Of a stretch of DNA of 31,069 nucleotides, positions 20,451 through 27,704 are shown piece by piece. Both the position numbers and the translations under genes were made by a program. Under the pieces are notes generated by a model. The model did not search any database and had not been told where the DNA came from. It was given only the letters and a program-made list of their open reading frames with translations. The number at the start of each line of letters is the position of its first letter. The first letter of the stretch is position 1. The DNA lies in the IMG/VR virus record IMGVR_UViG_3300049846_000915, positions 1 to 31,069 of that record; one strand, written 5' to 3'. Source of the stretch: a virus.

Positions 20451-22420
20451 AACGTAAAAGCAAACCGTCCCTTTTCTCGGTAGCTAAACGTTGGGTTTCC
20501 GCTCCATTCAAGAAACGCGGACTTTACGACGCGTGGATGAGCACTAGCGACTACCTCGGGCTACCCGGCGGCGGTGGCTATCAAGTCCTAGATCCTCAGC
20601 GTAAAATGATAAACGGGCTACAGAGGCAACTTGCCAGCTATAGCGCAAACGAACTCGCAAGCCTGAGTCTACCGCAGCTTCGCGCCCTATGCCGTAAGCT
20701 GGAACGCGAGAACGCAACCGCCCGTGCCGCTGTTGAGGCTGGGGTGGCGTGCTTCGTCGGTACCGGGATTGCACTGGAACCGGACACGGGGGATAAGACC
20801 TTAGACAAGTTGCTTGCGGCTGAGTTTAAAGACTGGTGCGCCGGTTGTGATGTTACCGGTACTCGCTCCATATACGACCTACAGGCGGAAGGTTTCCGGT
20901 CGTGGTTCCTTGCTGGTGAGCATCTTTGGCGGTTCGTCGTTTTGCCCGAGTTAGTCGATCAAGGTAAGATTCCGCTGGCGATTCTGCCGCTAGATAGTGA
21001 ATGGATCTGCCACGGCATACCGGAAATAAAGAGCGAAACGCTAACCCGTGTGGCTGGCCTTGAACTAGACAAGTATGCGCGTCCGATTGCTTACTGGCTT
21101 AAGAATCCGGAAGAAACTGGAAACGATAAAGCTGAGCGTGTTCCTGCTGAACAAATCGCCCACGGTTTTGAGCATCGCAGACCATTACAGAATCGCGGGG
21201 AGCCTTGGCTTGCGCCGGTAATTGAGCGCATCCACCAAGAGGGCGACCTAATTGACACTGAATTAAAGGCCGCCATCAACTGCTCAGGTATTGCCGTAGT
21301 TATTACGAGCGACTATCACCAGCCGCTAGACGACGGTACAAGCGACGATCAACGCACAGACGGAACCGCAACGGACCCGGCACAGGAAATCGGTATCGGT
21401 TCGGTTGCGCGTGCGCTGCCTGGCGAACAAGTCCAGGCTTTCTCGCACAACCGGCCCGGCCAACAAATCGCGCCATTTACCGGACTCCTGCGCGGGTCCA
21501 TCGCCGCGTCTTGCCGTATCTCGCGCCGGTTCCTAGATAGTGACTATTCGCAAGCTAATTTCAGTAGCCAACGCGCCGACGAACAAGACCACCAACGCTT
21601 ACAGGCTCCGGTTCGTGAATCGTTCGGCCATTCAACGATTGGCGCGGCTTACCTCAAGGTGCTGCCTTACTTATGTGCTAAGATTGGTAAGGCGGTCCCG
21701 GTCCGTAAAGCGTACCGCCTCCTGCCCGATGGCCAACCGTACGTCAATCCGGTTGACGACATTCGCGCAGTCTGCTTGGCGGTCGCTGCCGGTCTGACTA
21801 CGTGGGAAGCTGAGATTGCCAAACGCGGCGGTGATCGTGATGCGGTATGGGCACAGCTTGCCAAGGAACATCAAGAGGCGCAGCGTCTCGGACTCAATCT
21901 GAATCTCTCAGGAAATAATAGCGCACCGCAGCCACAGGCGGAACCAAAAGACGATGCGGAACAAGAGGACGGCGCGGAAGACGATACGGAAGACGACACA
22001 GAGGACGATGAAGAAATGAAACGCGCCGACTTCTTAGAAGGTCTGCGGACTATCATGCAAGCGAATAAGCCAGCCCCAGCGCCTGCGCATGAGGTAAGGG
22101 TTATAAACGAGACGCGCATGGACGAAAAGACGGCGGAAATAATGGGTCGCGCTATTGCCGAGAATACGCGTAAGATTGAGATACCAGCAACCGTCGTCAA
22201 CGTCCCCGCGCCAGTGGTAAACGTAGCTGCGCCAACGATTCGCAACGAAATCCCAGCACAGCCGCCAGCACTTGCGCCGATTGTCAATGTTGCTGCGCCT
22301 AACGTGACTGTGGCTGCGCCTAATGTTACGGTTGAAAATCAGACCATTGTACCTCAGCGCAGCATACGCGCATCACAGCAACGCGACGGCTCGCTATTGC
22401 TTGAGCCACAAGGGGAATAA
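20447..22420 (+). CDS. Portal protein (lambda gpB-like), 657 aa
   Basis: The portal is identified by length, by its place directly after the gpW gene and by gpB-like segments: TARAAVEAGVACFVGTGIAL (residues about 90-110), then AEGFRSWFLAGEHLWRF, ILPLDSEWICHG, RRFLDSDYSQANFSSQRADEQDH and a YLKVLPYLCAKIGKAVP region. It makes the dodecameric ring through which DNA enters the capsid. Residues about 500-525 are a run of Asp and Glu, followed by Pro/Ala/Val repeats (VVNVAAP, NVTVAAP) not found in lambda gpB and likely an extended flexible tail. Translation is coupled to gpW by ATGA. Confidence 0.85.
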   Translation: MKRKSKPSLFSVAKRWVSAPFKKRGLYDAWMSTSDYLGLPGGGGYQVLDPQRKMINGLQRQLASYSANELASLSLPQLRALCRKLERENATARAAVEAGVACFVGTGIALEPDTGDKTLDKLLAAEFKDWCAGCDVTGTRSIYDLQAEGFRSWFLAGEHLWRFVVLPELVDQGKIPLAILPLDSEWICHGIPEIKSETLTRVAGLELDKYARPIAYWLKNPEETGNDKAERVPAEQIAHGFEHRRPLQNRGEPWLAPVIERIHQEGDLIDTELKAAINCSGIAVVITSDYHQPLDDGTSDDQRTDGTATDPAQEIGIGSVARALPGEQVQAFSHNRPGQQIAPFTGLLRGSIAASCRISRRFLDSDYSQANFSSQRADEQDHQRLQAPVRESFGHSTIGAAYLKVLPYLCAKIGKAVPVRKAYRLLPDGQPYVNPVDDIRAVCLAVAAGLTTWEAEIAKRGGDRDAVWAQLAKEHQEAQRLGLNLNLSGNNSAPQPQAEPKDDAEQEDGAEDDTEDDTEDDEEMKRADFLEGLRTIMQANKPAPAPAHEVRVINETRMDEKTAEIMGRAIAENTRKIEIPATVVNVPAPVVNVAAPTIRNEIPAQPPALAPIVNVAAPNVTVAAPNVTVENQTIVPQRSIRASQQRDGSLLLEPQGE

Positions 22421-22422
22421 GC

Positions 22423-22860
22423 GTGGTCAGTTACAATAAATTCCAAGACTTTTCAGAACAGCTTATTCGTGGCGTCCACGATTTTGACGCGCATACGTTC
22501 AAGATTGCGCTTACCAATACCGCACCGGTTGCTACTCAGGCTAGTTTAGATACGGTCACAAACCACCCGGCACCAGCCGCGACTAATGGCTATACCGCAG
22601 GCGGAACCGCAACAACCATAACGATTAGCGAAACGACCGGAACCACGACCGTTAGCGGCACACAAGTAGTATTTACTGCCTCAGGCGGAAACCTTGGACC
22701 GTTCCGGTATGCGATCCTTTATGACGACACGGCAACAAGTCCGGCTGATGCTCTGATTGCGTGGTGGGACTACGCAAGCAACGTCACGCTTGCCGATGGC
22801 GAGACGTTCACCGTCAAGTTTAACGATGCCAATCCTGGCACGATCTTTACCCTGGCCTAA
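22423..22860 (+). CDS. Phage structural/surface protein, 145 aa
   Basis: GTG 22423 has AGGGGA about 7 bases upstream. The sequence has recurring features of a small phage protein family that I recognise by pattern: a helical start (NKFQDFSEQLIRGVHDF), THxFKIALTN-like strands, NGYTAGGTATTIT, VVFTASGGNLGPFRYAILYDD, then IAWWDYASNVTLADGETFTVKF. This is a beta-rich virion protein likely to belong to the fibre or decoration class. It is the first of five appendage-type genes downstream of the portal. Confidence 0.7.
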   Translation: MVSYNKFQDFSEQLIRGVHDFDAHTFKIALTNTAPVATQASLDTVTNHPAPAATNGYTAGGTATTITISETTGTTTVSGTQVVFTASGGNLGPFRYAILYDDTATSPADALIAWWDYASNVTLADGETFTVKFNDANPGTIFTLA

Positions 22861-22863
22861 CCT

Positions 22864-23223
22864 ATGCCCGGTCCCTTTCTCTACTCAGACCGAGTAAAAG
22901 ATACCACGACCACAACCGGCACGGGAAATATCACGCTTTCCGGTACTGCTCCGACCGGCTACCAAGACTTCAACACAGCCTTCGGTACCAACGCTTATTT
23001 CCATTACTGCATAGCTCTTGGGTCTGAATGGGAGGTCGGTATCGGCTACTTGTCGGCATCTACCACGCTCGTCCGCGATAGCGTGCTAGAGTCCAGTAAT
23101 AGCGATGCTGCTGTAAACTTCTCCGCTGGAACCAAGGATGTGTTCTGCACCATCGCCTCACAGAATCCAAACAACCTGCGTGGGCAATACTACGCTTGTG
23201 CTCGCGCTACCTGCATGCCCTGA
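22864..23223 (+). CDS. Phage structural/tail protein, 119 aa
   Basis: The protein begins MPGPFLYSDRVKDTTTTTGTGNITLSG and continues GYQDFNTAFGTNAYFHYCIALGSEWEVGIGYLS, then DSVLESSNSDAAVNFSAGTKDVFCTIAS. This order of motifs (RV-x-D-T-T-T-TGTG, SEWEVGIG, VLESSN) is common in phage tail or head-fibre proteins. It has no membrane segments. The start has no clear ribosome site and follows the previous stop by three bases. The receptor role is not proven. Confidence 0.7.
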   Translation: MPGPFLYSDRVKDTTTTTGTGNITLSGTAPTGYQDFNTAFGTNAYFHYCIALGSEWEVGIGYLSASTTLVRDSVLESSNSDAAVNFSAGTKDVFCTIASQNPNNLRGQYYACARATCMP

Positions 23224-23232
23224 GAGTGACCT

Positions 23233-23664
23233 ATGCCCGGCCCAAATAACTACCCAATCTACACGAAGGCTGCTGATGTACAGTGGGTGGAGTCATGCAC
23301 AGCCGCGAACAATACGGTAGACCTTACCAGCGGAACCAGCTACCTCGCCTTTACGGCAGACGCCACGAACGGCGGATTCATACGAGAAATCCGCGTCAAG
23401 GCTAACCCGGCCAACAATACAGCCGCAACCGTTGCGCGATTCTGGTTGAATAACGGCAGTACAACCGGAACAGCGGCTAACTCCGCAATGATTGGTGAGC
23501 TTGGTCTTCCAGCTACCACGGCAAGCGCAACGAACGCAATGCCAGACTTCATCTATCCAGTGAACATGCCTATCCCGGCTGGCTATAAGATTTATGTAAC
23601 CTTCGGCACTGCGCCCGGCGGCTCGGGTGAGTTCACCGTAACGGTGTTCGGCGGGAAATACTAA
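23233..23664 (+). CDS. Phage structural protein, beta-sandwich type, 143 aa
   Basis: ATG 23233 follows GAGAG with spacing about 7. The protein is rich in Thr, Asn and Ala: LTSGTSYLAFTADATNGGFIREIRVKANPANNTAATVARFWLNN, then PDFIYPVNMPIPAGYKIYVTFGTAPGGSGEFTVTVFGG (cited by positions 30-75 and 105-142). The motif PAGYKIYV and the general layout match a family of small phage surface proteins. It resembles the minus-strand protein at 16200-16619. Probable surface role. Confidence 0.7.
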   Translation: MPGPNNYPIYTKAADVQWVESCTAANNTVDLTSGTSYLAFTADATNGGFIREIRVKANPANNTAATVARFWLNNGSTTGTAANSAMIGELGLPATTASATNAMPDFIYPVNMPIPAGYKIYVTFGTAPGGSGEFTVTVFGGKY

Positions 23665-23666
23665 CC

Positions 23667-24608
23667 ATGTCAATGGACGCCTTTGGCTTTCCAGATAATG
23701 CCATATCCCGCGTGCAACGGTTTTATGCGAACCAGTACACCGGAGCAACGACAGCGTGGCAAATCTGGACCAAGCCGACCGGATGTGCAATGGCCTCCAT
23801 TATCTGCATTGGTGGTGGGTCTGGCGGCGGTGGCGGATGCGGTGGCGCGGCTGGCTCTGCCCGTGGTGGCGGTGGCGGCGGCGGGTCTTCTGGCATTTCT
23901 CGGTATCTTTACCCGCTAGAGTTCCTGCCGGATAATCTCTATATTTTGGTCGGTTCTGGTGGTGTTGGTGGCGCGGCTGGCTCGTCTGGTAGCGGCGGAA
24001 CCAGTGGCGCGGGGCAACTTTCTTATGTGAGCCTGTATCCTAATACGGCAGCAAATAATCTTTTTGCCGTCTCTGGTGCTGCCGCCGCAACCGCAGCAGC
24101 GGGAGGTACAAACGCTGGCGGCGGTACATCTGGTGGCGCTAGCACCATCGCAACCGTTGCCGGTGCGGTGTTTTCTCAGTGGGCGGTCTGTACCTTCCTT
24201 GCTGGTCAGGCTGGCTCTGCCGGTGGTGCTCAAACCGGCGCAAACGGAGCGAACATCACGGTTGGAACCGCCGCGATGATCCTAGGTGGAACCGGTGGCG
24301 CAGGAACAACGAGTGCTGACTTTACGGGCGGAATCTTTTCCGCAGTAGCTAATACTCCATTTATTGCAACCACAGCGGCGGCAGGTGGCGTGGCTGGTGG
24401 CAATGGTTTCCGCTACGGCAAGTTCCCGCTGATCTATGGCGGGTCTGGTGGCGGTGCGTCCAATACTGTTGCTGGTGGCGCAGGTGGAAGCGCAGGAACT
24501 AACTCCATGCTCTTTGGTGCTGGTGGTGGCGGTGGCGGTGGTGGCGTTACAACTGGCGGACGTGGCGGAGACGGCGGCGGCGGAATCGTGATTATTACCT
24601 GCTGGTGA
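23667..24608 (+). CDS. Glycine-rich adhesin-type receptor-binding protein, 313 aa
   Basis: Residues 45-300 are dominated by Gly, Ala, Ser and Thr with long GGGGGG runs (positions about 51-75 and 285-310), ending GGGIVIITCW. Gly-rich loops on a polyglycine-II-like scaffold are typical of T4 gp38-type adhesins, which determine host range. An N-terminal stretch (ISRVQRFYANQYTGATTAWQIWTKP) would anchor it. It lies in the fibre block behind the portal. Short glycine-coding repeats make it prone to recombination. Confidence 0.75.
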   Translation: MSMDAFGFPDNAISRVQRFYANQYTGATTAWQIWTKPTGCAMASIICIGGGSGGGGGCGGAAGSARGGGGGGGSSGISRYLYPLEFLPDNLYILVGSGGVGGAAGSSGSGGTSGAGQLSYVSLYPNTAANNLFAVSGAAAATAAAGGTNAGGGTSGGASTIATVAGAVFSQWAVCTFLAGQAGSAGGAQTGANGANITVGTAAMILGGTGGAGTTSADFTGGIFSAVANTPFIATTAAAGGVAGGNGFRYGKFPLIYGGSGGGASNTVAGGAGGSAGTNSMLFGAGGGGGGGGVTTGGRGGDGGGGIVIITCW

Positions 24609-24611
24609 TCC

Positions 24612-25004
24612 ATGCTAGGCAACGGACCACTTAGCGCAAATCCGCTTAGTACGCTACCTAGTTCTCTGGCGGCATACACCATAAATGCCGAGCCTGGATC
24701 ATTTTCGCTAACCGGCTCTGGTGCATCCACGCTTTACGGTCGGCAAGTAGTCGCTGGTGCCGGTTCGCTATCTGTAACCGGGGCAAACGCGAGCACTTTA
24801 GCCGGGCGAATTTTGCAATCCGGCGCAGGCTCGCTCACGATTACAGGGGCAGGCGCAACCTTGACTTACTCAACCGGGGCCACTTCTAATACCGCAAACA
24901 GTAGCGGCGTACCGGTCGGCATGCCATTAGTTCCGCAGCCTAGACCGTGGCAGAAAGACGCTCGGTGGTTGGCTGCGGTGTTCGTTGGCGGGGGAATTCG
25001 TTAG
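24612..25004 (+). CDS. Repeat-containing phage surface protein, 130 aa
   Basis: Three copies of a 22-24 aa repeat are visible: AEPGSFSLTGSGASTLYGRQVV, AGAGSLSVTGANASTLAGRILQ and SGAGSLTITGAGATLTYSTG (residues about 27-90; each written in full is no more than about 22 residues). Such repeats (G-S-x-S-x-T-G-x-x-A-S-T-L) are found in phage surface proteins. A Pro-rich tail (GVPVGMPLVPQPRPWQ) follows. The stop codon overlaps the stop of the convergent minus-strand zinc-ribbon gene by 3 bases. Confidence 0.65.
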   Translation: MLGNGPLSANPLSTLPSSLAAYTINAEPGSFSLTGSGASTLYGRQVVAGAGSLSVTGANASTLAGRILQSGAGSLTITGAGATLTYSTGATSNTANSSGVPVGMPLVPQPRPWQKDARWLAAVFVGGGIR

Positions 25005-25264
25005 TCTAATGACCGTGCCTGCGCCGGTACATGGTCGTACCTGCGTCCGCACGCCTGGCATTGCACGTTCGCTACGATCACGCCAGAATCTATCCGCCGC
25101 CATTTCGGATCAGTTGATCGGCGTGGCTGTGCGCGTCCGCAGCATGGCGGGTTGCGTAAGGGCAGGATCTCAAACGCTTCGGTATTGATCTCTGCCGGCT
25201 GGCATGTCGGCGCGGCTTCCGGTGTCGGTGGTCGCCCACGTCCACGCTTTTCGGTCTGCGCCAT
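25001..25264 (-). CDS. Small zinc-ribbon protein with AT-hook-like motif, 87 aa
   Basis: The start is ATG 25264 (MAQTEKRGRGRPP); a TTG at 25288 is an alternative. The N-terminus carries GRGRPP, similar to an AT-hook. The C-terminal half has CC at PPCCGRAQ and CQAC at VQCQACGRRYD, about 25 residues apart, a zinc-ribbon-like arrangement, preceded by DPKWRRIDSGVIVANVQ. Small zinc-ribbon proteins at the edge of phage cargo or lysis regions are often transcription regulators (Ogr/Com-like), but the spacing here does not match those families exactly. It is the last gene of the cargo operon and ends tail-to-tail with the plus-strand fibre gene. Confidence 0.6.
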   Translation of the reverse strand: MAQTEKRGRGRPPTPEAAPTCQPAEINTEAFEILPLRNPPCCGRAQPRRSTDPKWRRIDSGVIVANVQCQACGRRYDHVPAQARSLD

Positions 25265-25284
25265 TCGGTTATTTGGTGTAAGTG

Positions 25285-25827
25285 TCAAGGGTCGATCCTT
25301 TCAATGGTTGTGCCCCGGCTGCGAATCATGGCAAAGGTATAGGCAATGTCATTTTCCTCGCGCTCCCAACGTTCGGCGGTTCGGTCCTCGCCCTTGTATC
25401 CGCTCGCGTCAATGGTGCTGATCGACTTGCGACCGTCCGCACCGTAGAGGGTAATTGCGGTTGCGCCTAGCTGTTCGGCAAAGCATAAGGCAGACTGAAC
25501 GCCCCAATTGATTGGCCTGCCCTCTTTCGTATGCTGGTGGATTAGCGCGATATTTTCCCATGTCAGGATTGCTAACGGATCGTTGTACCGTAAAATAAAA
25601 CGTTTGGCATCATCGTAAGCATCTGGCGCAACAAGAAAGCCGTGGCGTGGTTGTTTGAGGTCGTCGCCAAATAAACCGCGGTACCACACCTTATCCGGAG
25701 CGCATACCCAATCGGAACTAACGACCTTCGCCGCCGCGTTTACGGCTATAGTTGTGTCGTACTCAATGGTTCGCTCTGACCATCGGCGCACCAATGACTG
25801 ACCGGGGCAGCAAATTGCTATTTTCAT
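25285..25827 (-). CDS. DUF115/MptE-like or GT42-like protein, 180 aa
   Basis: The protein starts MKIAICCPGQSLVRRW, with a GxSL-type motif near the N-terminus, followed by IAVNAAAKVVSSDWVCAPD and by NWGVQSALCFAEQLGATAITLYGADG. These steps (GPSL-like, then N-x-A, then D-W, then an SG/G-V-x-x-A-L helix and L-x-G-x-D) match the shared fold of DUF115/MptE-like proteins and GT42 sialyltransferases, in which they contact the nucleotide and the acceptor. The C-terminus ends with a helix-strand (AYTFAMIRSRGTTIERI), as in GT42. Given the CMP-sugar synthetase gene in the same operon, a transferase that uses its product is an attractive inference; catalytic residues are not proven. Confidence 0.55.
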   Translation of the reverse strand: MKIAICCPGQSLVRRWSERTIEYDTTIAVNAAAKVVSSDWVCAPDKVWYRGLFGDDLKQPRHGFLVAPDAYDDAKRFILRYNDPLAILTWENIALIHQHTKEGRPINWGVQSALCFAEQLGATAITLYGADGRKSISTIDASGYKGEDRTAERWEREENDIAYTFAMIRSRGTTIERIDP

Positions 25828-25828
25828 G

Positions 25829-26092
25829 TTAGATTGAGTCCTGTACTATTTTCTGTAATGTCGGCACTAGTATACACTTTGGTTCTTCAACCGCTTTCTT
25901 GGTAAGTAAGTAGGAATACACTGAATCTAAATGCCAAGCCACTATTGCGTTGTAACCTTTTGTAAATGCGGCTATGCTCATGGATAGATTGCGCATCATA
26001 AGACTTGGCGGTTCTTTTATAAGCTTCCTCCATTCGTGCTTATTTACGGGTGACTGTAGACGGTATGCGTTTATATTCATTGTTCCGTACAT
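25829..26092 (-). CDS. Hypothetical protein of AT-rich composition, 87 aa
   Basis: The frame starts at ATG 26092 (MYGTMNINAYRL); ATG 26080 is an equally possible start. The protein is mixed helical (EWRKLIKEPPSLMMRNLSMSIAAFTKGYNAIVAWHLDSVYSYLL, residues 20-63 of the longer form) and contains no recognisable motif. The gene is clearly richer in A and T than the neighbouring operon genes, a sign of recent acquisition. One base separates its stop from the next start. Confidence 0.6.
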   Translation of the reverse strand: MYGTMNINAYRLQSPVNKHEWRKLIKEPPSLMMRNLSMSIAAFTKGYNAIVAWHLDSVYSYLLTKKAVEEPKCILVPTLQKIVQDSI

Positions 26093-26138
26093 CCGTTGAT
26101 GTGGTAGACCATGTGATAAGGAAAGTTATTTAGTCGCA

Positions 26139-26246
26139 TCATTTCCGCTTGCCCATAATCTTGTAGAAGACGTACCATAGAAGTGGAATCGTAATAAGCG
26201 CGAACGGCCCAGCGATCATGCAAAAGATTATCTCGACGGCGGTCAT
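26139..26246 (-). CDS. 35-aa single-span membrane protein
   Basis: The sequence MTAVEIIFCMIAGPFALITI continues as PLLWYVFYKIMGKRK. It has one hydrophobic span (about residues 4-29) and a positively charged C-terminus, so by the positive-inside rule the C-terminus stays in the cytoplasm. Its ATG shares one base with the TGA of the upstream gene (TGATG), consistent with translational coupling. No ribosome site is visible. It may be a holin-type or pump-accessory micropeptide, or a membrane anchor for the sugar operon. Confidence 0.55.
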   Translation of the reverse strand: MTAVEIIFCMIAGPFALITIPLLWYVFYKIMGKRK

Positions 26247-26464
26247 CACGAGACTGACCACATCAGCGGCGGTGGAACCGGACGCATCCCAGCGGCGTGC
26301 AATTCATCGCTCAGGATTCGATATGCGGCCAGATTGCGCTCGTTGGCGATCTCACATGCGAGATAGGCCCCGCACCCGAGGTGAGCAATTCGCCATAAGA
26401 TTCCCTTCTCTGCGAGTATATCGTCTGGCGTCCACTGGTCCATGCTAACAACCACTTCGTTCAT
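26246..26464 (-). CDS. Hypothetical protein, 72 aa
   Basis: The start is ATG 26464 (MNEVVVSMDQWTPDD), sharing ATGA with the CMP-sugar synthetase stop; the frame up to 26548 is a shadow. The protein has a helical middle (LAEKGILWRIAHLGCGAYLACEIANERNLAAYRILSDELHAAG, residues 19-61) and a Pro-rich end. Two cysteines lie in the middle. It is not recognised; the coupled position suggests participation in the cargo pathway. Confidence 0.6.
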   Translation of the reverse strand: MNEVVVSMDQWTPDDILAEKGILWRIAHLGCGAYLACEIANERNLAAYRILSDELHAAGMRPVPPPLMWSVS

Positions 26465-27186
26465 GCGTCCACCTGCCCGTTGATGCTGTATACGAGATGA
26501 TGCCGGAAATCCGAGAACGCGGACAACTCGCCATGCAAGCAGCGCCACAACCGCCTCGCCTCGTCGAATTGTTCCGGTGTGTCAATGTCCAGTGTTGCCC
26601 ATGACGGTAATTCGGTCACAAGTAGCGGTAAGCCCCAGCGTTTACCCTCCGAAACCGCAGCCCGATCCCCGATTTGAACCGTGTTTATCTCCTGAAATGC
26701 GTGGAAATTGCAGTCTTGGGAGCGTGGATAGGGGCCTGGAAACCACCCATTTTCGGCTCCCATGCCGCTGATTTTCCATGTCCAAGGCACGGTAACGGCC
26801 ATAGTTATAGCCCCACGCGCCCTCATTTTTACCACTTTTTGCACCATTTCGCGTATTAGATGCGGGGTCCGGAGCGGGGTTGCAGGCTGGAGCGTTACAA
26901 CGTAGTCATATACTGCACCGTTCTGCTCGCATTCCTTGAGCGCATGCTGTACGGTTCTAGATAAACTGTCTGGTTCGCCTTGGCTCAGGTGTGCGGGTCG
27001 GTTTACGACCTCGGGAACTGGCCACTCAGGCGAATCAGACGACACCACCACTCTATCGCACACCCCGCTAGAGATTGCCGCATCATATGCGTGCATAACT
27101 AGCGATTTTCCGTCAATCTCTTGCCAGTTCTTGCGCGGGATTCGCTGCGAACCCGCACGCGCAGGGATTACGCACAAGACTTTCAC
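26461..27186 (-). CDS. CMP-sugar synthetase family protein (NeuA/KdsB-like), 241 aa
   Basis: GTG 27186 overlaps the methyltransferase stop (GTGA). The N-terminus IPARAGSQRIPRKN (residues 7-20) is the signature of the acylneuraminate cytidylyltransferase family, where it grips CTP. VVSSDSPEW (47-55), LQPATPLR (99-106) and a C-terminal DIDTPEQFDEA follow in the order usual for the family. These enzymes activate nonulosonic acids (Neu, Leg, Pse) or KDO by forming the CMP-sugar. Length (about 230 aa) is normal for a single-domain member. The sugar cannot be told from sequence. Such a gene in a phage suggests modification of the virion, of host surface glycans, or of DNA by a sugar. Confidence 0.85.
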   Translation of the reverse strand: MKVLCVIPARAGSQRIPRKNWQEIDGKSLVMHAYDAAISSGVCDRVVVSSDSPEWPVPEVVNRPAHLSQGEPDSLSRTVQHALKECEQNGAVYDYVVTLQPATPLRTPHLIREMVQKVVKMRARGAITMAVTVPWTWKISGMGAENGWFPGPYPRSQDCNFHAFQEINTVQIGDRAAVSEGKRWGLPLLVTELPSWATLDIDTPEQFDEARRLWRCLHGELSAFSDFRHHLVYSINGQVDA

Positions 27187-27704
27187 GCGAAATCCACCAC
27201 GATAGCGAAACGGTCGCGGCCTAATGGGCGAATCATCATCTCGGACCGGTGAGCTACGTTGCGGATTCGTTCACCCCACCAGCCAGCGTCCTCTTGGATT
27301 AGGTGAAGTTCGACCTTTTCGCCGTCTACCGTGTGTACGTCTGACATGTTCGCAATCGTGAAGATAAAACCGTACGTTGCCAGATCGCGCATTTCAACCA
27401 GTACACGGTCGATTTTCGACTCATGGATATGCTCCAATACGTCGCAGCTAATCACATAGTCATATTCACTGGACAGCATATTGCGACCCAGGCCGGGATC
27501 GTAGCCCCACGCTTTGCCGCTAGTTTTTGTGTTGATGTGGTTGACCAAGTGACCACGACCGCAACCGTAATCTAGGAAGGTCGCGGGGCATCGGTCGATA
27601 ATATCTGGCAGAATTTCACGGGCGCACTTCATACCATCCGGCATGTACCCATTCTCATAAAGCCAGCGGTAATCCGCCAGCGTGGCAAGACGCGGAACGT
27701 TCAC
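27183..27704 (-). CDS. SAM-dependent methyltransferase, 173 aa
   Basis: I set the start at GTG 27704 (NVPRLATLADYRWLYENGY), overlapping the upstream stop as GTGA; the frame reaches 27779 but that part lies within the preceding gene. Motif I is FLDYGCGRGH (residues 43-52), where SAM binds, and YDYVISCDVLEHIHES contains the post-I acidic and motif II region. This is a class I Rossmann methyltransferase of the UbiG/Methyltransf_23 group that commonly modifies small molecules or sugars. It is shorter than many stand-alone members. In this operon it may methylate the sugar whose activation the next gene performs, or a related nucleotide; this is inferred. Confidence 0.85.
   Translation of the reverse strand: MNVPRLATLADYRWLYENGYMPDGMKCAREILPDIIDRCPATFLDYGCGRGHLVNHINTKTSGKAWGYDPGLGRNMLSSEYDYVISCDVLEHIHESKIDRVLVEMRDLATYGFIFTIANMSDVHTVDGEKVELHLIQEDAGWWGERIRNVAHRSEMMIRPLGRDRFAIVVDFA

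Noticed and set aside
20136-25004. Active invertible DNA segment
   Set aside because: The left edge has an inverted repeat, but I found no matching copy near 25000 and no recombinase gene in the window.
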